42,474 nucleotides of DNA. Origin: an uncultured Ruminococcus sp. (GTDB taxonomy: Bacteria; Bacillota; Clostridia; Oscillospirales; Ruminococcaceae). The notes under the pieces were generated by a model. It saw only the letters and a list, made by a program, of their open reading frames with translations, was not told where the DNA came from and did not search any database. A program made the translations under genes and the position numbers. Below are positions 36,316 through 42,474 of the stretch, piece after piece; the stretch's first letter is position 1; every line of letters starts with the position of its first letter. The stretch is from NCBI GenBank assembly GCA_947174365.1, contig CAMWIR010000008.1, forward strand, positions 1-42,474, written 5' to 3'.

Positions 36316-36951
36316 ATGGCACTTAAAAATATGCACGATCTTAATGCGGTGCACTTTGATGTGCTGCGGGAGATAGGCAACATAGGGCAAGGAAATGCGG
36401 CAAGCTCTCTGTCGGAAATGCTTGGAATGTCCATTGATATTTCCGTTCCCACAGTGCGGCTTCTGGAGATGGATGAAACCGTTCAGTATCTTGGCGGCCC
36501 CGAAAATATAGTTCTCGGAATGCTGGTGGGGCTCAGCGGCGACATTCAGGGAATGATGCTGTATGTGCTGCAAAAGGGCTTTGCCACAACTATGATAAAC
36601 ACGATCTTCGGCAAGAATGTACAGGAGCTTACGGATTTTGACGAGATGGATCTTTCCTTTGTGCAGGAGATAGGGAATATTCTGGCGGGGTCGTATGTAA
36701 ATGCGCTGTCGTCATTGTCGGGGCTTACTATTGACATTTCCGTGCCCAATATTTCCATTGATATGGCGGGGGCTATCCTTGCTGTGCCTGCGGTGGAGTT
36801 TGCTCACATCGGCAGCAAGGTGCTGTTTATTGACGATAATTTTATGTTTGCAAGCGAAAAAGCTTCCAACGAGGTCAAGAGCAATATGATTCTTGTTCCC
36901 GAGCTTAAATCTCTGGACACGCTGTTTGAACGGCTGGGCGTGGCGGTCTGA
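36316..36951 (+). CDS. cheC: chemotaxis protein CheC (CheY-P phosphatase)
   Basis: 211 aa with two intact D/S-x3-E-x2-N-x22-P sites: D15-E19-N22-P45 and S114-E118-N121-P144. The sequence DVLREIGNIGQGNAASSLSE is typical. CheC removes phosphate from CheY-P and binds CheD, controlling receptor deamidation. Its partner cheD lies next. Start preceded by AGAAAGG. The window thus carries two CheY-P phosphatases (CheC and FliY). Confidence 0.95.
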   Translation: MALKNMHDLNAVHFDVLREIGNIGQGNAASSLSEMLGMSIDISVPTVRLLEMDETVQYLGGPENIVLGMLVGLSGDIQGMMLYVLQKGFATTMINTIFGKNVQELTDFDEMDLSFVQEIGNILAGSYVNALSSLSGLTIDISVPNISIDMAGAILAVPAVEFAHIGSKVLFIDDNFMFASEKASNEVKSNMILVPELKSLDTLFERLGVAV

Positions 36952-36953
36952 AT

Positions 36954-36987
36954 TAGAGGCAGGAGGCAAGAAGCAAGAGGCAAGAAA
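36954..36987 (+). repeat. purine heptad repeats after cheC
   Basis: TTAGAGGCAGGAGGCAAGAA followed by GCAAGAGGCAAG, starting three bases after the stop codon. Confidence 0.7.
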
Positions 36988-37063
36988 TGTTTGCTGTGAG
37001 CTTTGAGCCTGATTTCGGGGTGCTTGTGGGGCTGGGGATATTCTTTAAACATTGAAATTTTAA

Positions 37064-37127
37064 AAAAGGCAGAGCAGTTTTGCAGAGAAACACAGGGAAG
37101 CGGCTCGGTTTCTTCGGTCTGCCTTTT
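37064..37127 (+). promoter_or_regulatory. structured leader of cheD (long-range stem)
   Basis: AAAAGGCAGA (37064-37073) pairs perfectly with TCTGCCTTTT (37118-37127), enclosing 44 bases that can form at least one inner GAAAC/GTTTC stem. The stem ends 24 bases before the cheD ATG. It could act as an attenuator or terminator (ends in TTTT) or a small structured RNA. It fits no riboswitch class I recognise. Confidence 0.45.
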
Positions 37128-37151
37128 GAGGAAAGAAAGTGTTAATGGAAA

Positions 37152-37625
37152 ATGGTAACGGTAGGTATAGCTGATCTTAATATTGCAAGGAATACCGACA
37201 CGGTCTGCACATATGCGCTTGGGTCATGTGTGGGGATATGTCTTTACGATAAGGATCTGAAGATAGCGGGGCTGGCGCATATAATGCTGCCCTGGAGCAA
37301 GGACGCAAACATTCCCAACGACAATATGCGCAGGTATGCGGACACGGGAATAACCGAGCTTATTCAGAAGATGATAGCGTGCGGTGCACGAAAGCCCGTG
37401 CTTACGGCAAAAATTGCAGGCGGGGCGCAGATGTTCGCCACGAATTCGGCGGTATTCAACATTGGCGACAGGAATGTGGACGCGGTCAAAAAGGTGCTGG
37501 CTTCTTATAATATTCCCATTATTGCCGAACAGACAGGGTCGAATTTCGGCAGGACGGTATTTTTCCATGCCGATACGGGAATAATGGAAATAAGAGCGGC
37601 GACAAAGCCGACGGTTATGCTTTGA
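37152..37625 (+). CDS. cheD: chemoreceptor glutamine deamidase CheD
   Basis: 157 aa. Catalytic Cys26 (in YALGSCVGICLYD) and His43 (in GLAHIMLP) are spaced as in the family. C-terminal AGGAQMF and RTVFFHADTG are also typical. It deamidates receptor glutamines and is held by CheC. The RBS is weak (GAAAG), and a second ATG 7 bases upstream is out of frame. Last gene of the flagellar operon, followed by a terminator. Confidence 0.94.
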   Translation: MVTVGIADLNIARNTDTVCTYALGSCVGICLYDKDLKIAGLAHIMLPWSKDANIPNDNMRRYADTGITELIQKMIACGARKPVLTAKIAGGAQMFATNSAVFNIGDRNVDAVKKVLASYNIPIIAEQTGSNFGRTVFFHADTGIMEIRAATKPTVML

Positions 37626-37663
37626 TAGAGGCAAGATATTTAAGAGGCAAGAGGCAAGAGGTG
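37626..37663 (+). repeat. purine heptad repeats after cheD
   Basis: TAGAGGCAAGATATTTAAGA, then three consecutive heptads GGCAAGA GGCAAGA GGTG. Begins at the stop codon. The last unit forms the left arm of the terminator described next. Confidence 0.7.
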
Positions 37664-37686
37664 TAGGCTTGCAATCTTGCCTTTTT
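37652..37686 (+). terminator. rho-independent terminator of the flagellar operon
   Basis: AGGCAAGA (37652-37659) pairs with TCTTGCCT (37675-37682), loop of 15 bases, followed by TTTTTGG. Here a heptad unit serves as a terminator arm, which suggests one possible origin of the repeat family. Confidence 0.65.
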
Positions 37687-37704
37687 GGTTTTTGAAAGCG
37701 AACA

Positions 37705-38219
37705 AAGAGCACTCACTCCACTCGGGTTCCAAGGGCGGAGCCTTTGGCGGGTCAAGGGCAGCGCCCTTGCGGGGGTCGGGGGGCAGCGCCCCCTTGGCAC
37801 TAACATAGTGTTGCAAACTAAAGCACAACGCAGCAAAGTAACGCCAACCGCCGCCCGACGTCAAGAAAAGGGGTCAAGTGAACTAACGTTATATTTGTAA
37901 TGTTACAGATTAAAACAAACCCACGTCGGGCGGCGGTGCAGCATAGAACGTGCGGCGAATGCCGTGCGTTCATGCTGCCGCCCGTAAGGGCGAAGTCGCT
38001 GACTGTTGAGAACAAAGTAAAGCGATATATCAAGCAAGTAATGCCTTATTATATGGGCAAATAAGGGTGACGGCTCGGCAAAAGCCTCGGCGGTGACGCT
38101 TGCCGTCACCTATTGCGCCCTTACGGGCGGCGCATTTGGGGGTTCTCCTGAAGTGCTTTCTGTATGGCGGCTGTCAGAGGGGGCTCCGCCCTTGGAACCC
38201 GAGTGGCGTGAGTGCGCTT
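37705..38219. mobile_element. non-coding element with ~34-38 bp terminal inverted repeats (MITE-like)
   Basis: The left end GCACTCACTCCACTCGGG... (37709-37742) and the right end (38182-38215, reversed) agree at 33 of 34 positions; agreement extends 4 bases further out with one more mismatch. No open frame above ~75 codons has an RBS. Inside are perfect hairpins: AAGGGC-AGC-GCCCTT (37754-37768), GGGGGC-AGC-GCCCCC (37779-37793), ACCGCCGCCCGACGT pairing 37847-37861 with 37923-37937, CAGCATAGAACG with CGTTCATGCTG (37939-37978), and GGTGACGGC with GCCGTCACC (38066-38110). No target duplication is visible. It may be a MITE, a structured RNA element, or both. The uvrC RBS lies 22 bases after its right end. 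Confidence 0.6.
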
Positions 38220-38253
38220 GGGTGCTTTAGTTTATTCTTTGGAGGTACGAAAA

Positions 38254-40077
38254 ATGAACCCACGGCTTGATTATTTACGTGAAAAAACCATGCTGCTGAC
38301 CACTGCCCCGGGGGTCTATCAGATGAAAGACGAGGGCGGTCACATCATCTATATCGGCAAAGCCAAAAACCTGCGGAACAGAGTTTCCTCCTACTTCGCT
38401 AAGACCCCCAACCACACCCCCAAGGTGGCAAGCATGGTGGCGAATGTTTACGATTACGATTTTATTGTTACAAAGTCCGAATATGAGGCGCTGGTGCTGG
38501 AATGCTCCATGATAAAGCAGCATTCCCCCAAATACAACATTCTCCTGAAGGACGACAAGGGCTACAGCTATATCCGCATTTCCCCGCCCCCTTATTCCCG
38601 CATAACCGCCGAGCTGCAAAAGCCCTCCTCGGGCACGCTTCTCGGCCCTTACACCAGTTCATTCGTGGCAAGGCAGACGGTAAATGAAGTGAACAGAGTT
38701 TTCATGCTGCCCTCATGCAGGAAAAATTTCCCGAAGGATATCGGCAAGGGCAGGCCTTGTCTTAATCATCACATCAAGAGGTGCATGGGAGTTTGTCTGG
38801 GCAATGTTTCCGAAAAGGAATATGAGGAGATAATTGCGGGGGCTTTGGATTACATGAAAAACGGCTCGGAAATGTCCGTGAAAAAGATGACAGAGAAGAT
38901 GAACGAGGCGGCGGAAAATCTTGATTTTGAAACGGCTGCACGCTTGCGTGACCGCATAAGTGCGGTACAAAGGGCAGCGGACAGTCAGAATATAATAAGC
39001 GAGGCTTTGCCCGATACGGACGCTGTTGCCATTGCGCGGAACAGCGGAGAGGCGTGCGCTGCGGTGATAATGTACCGCGGAGGCAGGCTTTTCGACCGTG
39101 CGGAATATTTTCTTGGGGAGGAAGAGGGGGAAAGCGAAATGATGGAGGATTTCGTTACCCAGTATTACAGCGGGCAAAGGGAGATCCCGCGGAATGTGGT
39201 TCTCGGCTGCGACCCCGGGAATATGCCCGATATTGAAGAACTTTTGCGCAGCCGCAGCGGACGGGCGGTTGATGTTATGTGTCCGCAGAGGGGGCGTTAT
39301 ATGCGACTTTCGGAAATTGCCCGTTCCAATGCCGAGGAATACCTTTCCATAAAGGTGGGGAGGACAGCCCGTGAAATTGCCGCGCTTGAAGAATTGGCAC
39401 GTTTGCTGGGTCTGAAAAAAACGCCTCTTTACATTGAAAGCTACGATATATCCAACTTGGGTTCGGCGGATATGGTAGCGGGAATGATAGTTTTTGAAAA
39501 CGGCAGACCCTGCAAAAAGATGTACAAAAAATTCTCCATTAAGGAGAATAAAATTCAGAACGACCTTGCCTGTATGCAGGAGGTTTTGCGGCGGCGATTC
39601 ACTCATTATTTAGATGAGAACGAGACAGACGAGGGCTTCAAGCGCCTGCCCGACCTTATTTTGCTTGACGGCGGGGAAAATCAGCTGAACGCCGTCAGGG
39701 AAGTGCTGTGGGAAATGGATATTAACCTGCCTGTGTTCGGCATGGTAAAGGACAACAATCACCGCACCCGTGCCATAACCGCAGACGGGGGCGAAATAAG
39801 CATATCCGAGGCAAAGTCCGCTTTTATGCTGGTGACGAGAATACAGGACGAGGTGCACAGGTTCTCCATAGGCTATCAGCGGAAAAAGCACCGCAAGAGC
39901 GCCTTTGAACTGGGGATCACAAGCGTTAAGGGGATAGGCGAAAAAAAGGCAATGAAGCTTCTGAGCACATTCAAGACCATGGAAAACCTGAAAAAAGCTT
40001 CTCCCGAGGAGATCGCTGCTGCTGCGGGAGTGAATTTGCAGGTAGCCCGGGACGTGTGGGAATATGTGCATGAGTAA
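38254..40077 (+). CDS. uvrC: excinuclease ABC subunit C
   Basis: 607 aa from the ATG at 38254 (MNPRLDYLREK), with GGAGG 8 bases upstream; the track GTG at 38212 lies in the inverted repeat. N-terminal GIY-YIG nuclease (PGVYQMKDEGGHIIYIGKAK, residues about 17-95), UVR domain binding UvrB (about 205-240, NEAAENLDFETAARLRDRIS), RNase H-like nuclease with DGGENQLNA, and a C-terminal helix-hairpin-helix pair (SVKGIGEKKAMKLLSTF). It makes both incisions in nucleotide excision repair. Usual length. It converges on prmC. Confidence 0.97.
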   Translation: MNPRLDYLREKTMLLTTAPGVYQMKDEGGHIIYIGKAKNLRNRVSSYFAKTPNHTPKVASMVANVYDYDFIVTKSEYEALVLECSMIKQHSPKYNILLKDDKGYSYIRISPPPYSRITAELQKPSSGTLLGPYTSSFVARQTVNEVNRVFMLPSCRKNFPKDIGKGRPCLNHHIKRCMGVCLGNVSEKEYEEIIAGALDYMKNGSEMSVKKMTEKMNEAAENLDFETAARLRDRISAVQRAADSQNIISEALPDTDAVAIARNSGEACAAVIMYRGGRLFDRAEYFLGEEEGESEMMEDFVTQYYSGQREIPRNVVLGCDPGNMPDIEELLRSRSGRAVDVMCPQRGRYMRLSEIARSNAEEYLSIKVGRTAREIAALEELARLLGLKKTPLYIESYDISNLGSADMVAGMIVFENGRPCKKMYKKFSIKENKIQNDLACMQEVLRRRFTHYLDENETDEGFKRLPDLILLDGGENQLNAVREVLWEMDINLPVFGMVKDNNHRTRAITADGGEISISEAKSAFMLVTRIQDEVHRFSIGYQRKKHRKSAFELGITSVKGIGEKKAMKLLSTFKTMENLKKASPEEIAAAAGVNLQVARDVWEYVHE

Positions 40078-40087
40078 AGGAAAAAAT

Positions 40088-40118
40088 GGCTTTTGCAGCA
40101 CCTGCCGCAAAAGCCTTT
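40088..40118. terminator. bidirectional terminator between uvrC and prmC
   Basis: GGCTTTTGC (40088-40096) pairs with GCAAAAGCC (40107-40115), 9-bp perfect stem, 10-base loop. An A-run precedes and TTTG follows, so it can serve both convergent genes. Confidence 0.75.
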
Positions 40119-40125
40119 GAAATTC

Positions 40126-41010
40126 TTACATTTTATGTCCCCCGACCACACGAATGATACCCGCTCCGTCCTTTTCGGTAAAAATATCCCCGAAGCCGTT
40201 TTCCTCCAGAATGCGGCTTACGATAGCCGACTCATTGTCTCCGACCTCAAAGATCATAAGTCCTCCCGGAGTAAGCAGATAGTTCCACATACAGGCTATC
40301 ACACGGTAGAATTTGAGACCGTCCGATCCGCCGTACAGGGCTGTTTCCGGCTCAAAGGTGACCTCCCGCTGCAAATTGCTCATCTCATCGTCCGTTAAAT
40401 AAGGAGGATTTGCCACAATGCAGTCAATGGGGATGAACCGCTCGTCATCAATGGGGTCGCGAAAATTATCCAGCATACGCCCGTCCATTACATCACCTCG
40501 GAAAAGCCGCACATTGACATTATTGTTACGCACATTTTCCGAAAGATACGGAAACGCCTCTCCCGACAGTTCTACAGCATAAAGCTGTGCTGCCTCTTCC
40601 ATTTTTTTTGCTATGCTTATCGCCACGCAGCCGCTGCCGCTGCACAGGTCTATTACATGGACTTTGCGGTCAAGCTTTTTGTGCATTTTCCGCAACTGTA
40701 CAAGGGAAACATCCACCAGCGCTTCGGTGTCCGCTCGGGGAATGAGCACACCCTCGCCCACACGGAATTTAAGCCCGTAAAATTCCCACTCGCCAAGTAT
40801 ATATTGCAGAGGATAGCCCAGTGCGCGGGTGTTTGCCGCCCCCAGCACCTTCTGACAGCGGTCGGGGCTTATTTCTTCCTCGGGGTGCAGCGCCAGAGCT
40901 TCACGGGTTATATTCCCGAAATCCTCTAAAATGCAGGTCTTGTCGAAATCCCTGTCGGGAATGTCCTGCAATATTTTGTCAACATTTTCATTAAGTTCAC
41001 GAACGGTCAT
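40126..41010 (-). CDS. prmC: peptide chain release factor N5-glutamine methyltransferase PrmC
   Basis: 294 aa. N-terminal helical domain (about 1-85), then PRADTEALVD, SAM-binding DLCSGSGCVA at 121-130, and the catalytic NPPY at 201-204 (in CIVANPPYLTDDE). It methylates the GGQ glutamine of RF1/RF2 using S-adenosylmethionine. AAGGTGG lies upstream of the ATG. prfA, a frequent neighbour, is not adjacent. It ends at the terminator shared with uvrC. Confidence 0.94.
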   Translation of the reverse strand: MTVRELNENVDKILQDIPDRDFDKTCILEDFGNITREALALHPEEEISPDRCQKVLGAANTRALGYPLQYILGEWEFYGLKFRVGEGVLIPRADTEALVDVSLVQLRKMHKKLDRKVHVIDLCSGSGCVAISIAKKMEEAAQLYAVELSGEAFPYLSENVRNNNVNVRLFRGDVMDGRMLDNFRDPIDDERFIPIDCIVANPPYLTDDEMSNLQREVTFEPETALYGGSDGLKFYRVIACMWNYLLTPGGLMIFEVGDNESAIVSRILEENGFGDIFTEKDGAGIIRVVGGHKM

Positions 41011-41107
41011 AATTTGCCACCTTATAAAAATATATACCGAAGATACGGCGGTTTACAGTAATCGACATTGAATTGCAGCATTCGGCTTTCCAATGCCGTT
41101 ATATTTT

Positions 41108-42154
41108 TTAATTGCCGGTAATAGTCCTTATCTCGTTTATTGAGTGCTCAAACGCTGCCAGTATTTTCGGGTTAAAGCAGCCGCATTCTCCGCCCTTTAT
41201 CATCTGCACAGCCTTTTCATGGCTGAATGCGGACTTGTAGACTCTGCGGGATGTAAGGGCGTCGTACACGTCGGCTATGGACACTACCTGGGACCATATG
41301 GTTATCTCATCCCCTGCAAGACCGTCGGGATAGCCTTTGCCGTCCCAACGCTCGTGGTGATGTCGGCAGATGTCGCGGCAGTAGGCGTAAATATCCTCGT
41401 CGATTATATCGGAAACCTTTTCCAGTATTTCCCAGCCGCTTACGGTGTGCCGCTTCATTATTTCAAATTCGGCAGGGGTAAGCCTGCCGGGCTTGCCCAG
41501 GATACTGTCGGGTACGGAAATTTTGCCAATGTCATGGAGCATGGCGGAGATGACCATTTTGCGTATCTCTCCCGAATGCAGCTCATACTCGGGATAAAGC
41601 TCTGCAACGCTGTGGAGCAGCACGTTGGTTATGCCGCAGATCCGCTTGACGTGTTCTCCCGATTCGCAGTCACGGAATTCTATAAGCTCCGCCAGAGCCT
41701 GAACCATGGAAATATGCATTGCGGAAAGCTTCTTCACCTGCTCCGCTACCATATCCTCCAGCTCTCTGCGGTGTCTGAAAAGCTCGATCATATTTTCCAC
41801 ACGGCAGATGAGGAAATTCGCTATAAAGGGCTTGGGGATAATGTCCACTGCGCCCAGCCGATATGCCTCCAGCAGCAGCTCCTCGCTGTCTGCGGCAGTG
41901 GCAGTGGTTATCACCAGCACGGGCACACGCTTTACAAGGCCGGAGCTATTGAGCTTCTCCAGCATTTCGATACCGCCCATCACGGGCATCATAAGATCCA
42001 GCAGTATGGCTGAGACCTCGGTATTTTCCAGGATCTCAAGCGCCTGCTTGCCGTTTTCCGCCTGGAGCGTATTATATTTTCCCTCGAAGCAGTCTGCCAA
42101 TATTTCACGGTTAATGGCAGCGTCATCAACTATAAGAATGCTGCTTTTTTCCAT
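41108..42154 (-). CDS. response regulator with HD-GYP domain (likely c-di-GMP phosphodiesterase)
   Basis: 348 aa. REC domain residues 1-125 with D10-D11 pocket and phospho-acceptor D53 (SAILLDLMMPV), T84 or T85, K108. HD-GYP domain about 150-340: H168 (GEHVKR), HDIGK at 207-211, HHHERWDGKGYPDGL at about 265-279, IADVYDAL. The metal and GYP motifs look intact, so cleavage of cyclic di-GMP is likely. No histidine kinase is adjacent. RBS GAGGGTGG. The location beside a flagellar operon fits control of motility by c-di-GMP, which is inference. Confidence 0.92.
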   Translation of the reverse strand: MEKSSILIVDDAAINREILADCFEGKYNTLQAENGKQALEILENTEVSAILLDLMMPVMGGIEMLEKLNSSGLVKRVPVLVITTATAADSEELLLEAYRLGAVDIIPKPFIANFLICRVENMIELFRHRRELEDMVAEQVKKLSAMHISMVQALAELIEFRDCESGEHVKRICGITNVLLHSVAELYPEYELHSGEIRKMVISAMLHDIGKISVPDSILGKPGRLTPAEFEIMKRHTVSGWEILEKVSDIIDEDIYAYCRDICRHHHERWDGKGYPDGLAGDEITIWSQVVSIADVYDALTSRRVYKSAFSHEKAVQMIKGGECGCFNPKILAAFEHSINEIRTITGN

Positions 42155-42474
42155 AACATACCACCCTCAAAGTTTCTGTAGATTTGGCTGAAATTGCTGA
42201 TCCGGATCAGCTCGAAAAGTTATTTGTAAATAATTCTTCTTATATTTTATCATATATTTGCCTATTAGTTGAGGGTAATTATAAACTGTTTTGTTAAATT
42301 ATTGTGAACAAAGCCGCAGGGGCTTTGTTCCCCTCATACGCCGTAGAACGGGATTTTTTCCTCTCACACTCTGTGGGGGCGGCTTTTGTGTTGATGTGAA
42401 TGTTTTTTTGAAATGTCGTTTATTTGTCGGTAATTGTGACTTGCCTGTATAAATGAAATGAGACTTTGTTTGTG
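42155..42474. other. non-coding region upstream of the HD-GYP gene
   Basis: No gene seen on either strand. It contains a perfect 10-bp hairpin GAACAAAGCC-GCAGG-GGCTTTGTTC (42306-42330) without a T-run on either side, so it is not a typical terminator. Promoter of the HD-GYP gene probably lies in 42200-42290, where AT-rich -10-like boxes occur, but no clear pair was found. Confidence 0.5.

Noticed and set aside
37615-38033. Small ORFs of 66-74 aa in the inverted-repeat element
   Set aside because: They lack ribosome binding sites, overlap each other on both strands and are a by-product of GC-rich palindromes.

Overview
The window is a bacterial chromosome segment from a low-to-medium GC Gram-positive, most likely a motile member of the Clostridia (Ruminococcaceae/Oscillospiraceae-like; the genus cannot be fixed from sequence alone). 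Evidence: consensus sigma-A promoters (TTGACA-N17-TATAAT), strong AGGAGG ribosome binding sites, B. subtilis/Clostridium-type flagellar gene order with fliY-cheY-fliO embedded, CheC and CheD, and no LPS/P/L-ring genes (flgH, flgI, flgA absent from this cluster).

Region 1 (1-5800): accessory and housekeeping genes. A hypothetical protein (minus strand) shares a divergent promoter region with an ADP-ribosylglycohydrolase. The glycohydrolase converges, with only 3 bp between stops, on a two-gene minus-strand operon of a MATE transporter and a Nudix hydrolase. Then comes an ECF-like sigma factor carrying an unusual ~380-residue C-terminal extension. Region 2 (5800-7760): a YabE-like cell wall protein (DUF348-G5-3D) behind a perfect sigma-A promoter and ending at a strong terminator.

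Region 3 (8200-37690): one long plus-strand flagellar/chemotaxis superoperon: flgB-flgC-fliE-fliF-fliG-fliH-fliI-fliJ-fliK-flgD-(flagellar operon protein)-flgE-flbD-motA-motB-fliM-fliY-cheY-fliO-fliP-fliQ-fliR-flhB-flhA-fliA-flgF/G-flgG-cheC-cheD. It encodes the rod, MS ring, C ring/switch, export gate and ATPase complex, hook cap/hook/ruler, stator, flagellar sigma factor and the CheC/CheD adaptation arm. fliL, flhF and flhG, which often sit in such clusters, are not at their usual positions. Filament genes and cheA/cheW/cheB/cheR are not in the window. Several proteins have unusual architecture: a 674-residue FlgD, a FliY with two internal copies of the FliM/FliY N-terminal switch peptide, a FliP with a long Thr/Ser-rich N-terminal extension.

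Region 4 (37690-42474): a ~515-bp non-coding element with near-perfect 34-38 bp terminal inverted repeats and several strong internal hairpins sits between cheD and uvrC. uvrC converges on prmC across a bidirectional terminator; a REC-HD-GYP response regulator (likely c-di-GMP phosphodiesterase) lies upstream of prmC on the minus strand.

The most unusual non-coding signal is a family of degenerate purine heptads (AAGAGGC-like) just after stop codons and complementary pyrimidine heptads (GCCTCTT-like) just before the next gene's start, at about ten gene junctions. No rRNA, tRNA, CRISPR array or transposase gene was seen. All starts, boundaries and functions come from reading the sequence and from family knowledge; no database search was run.
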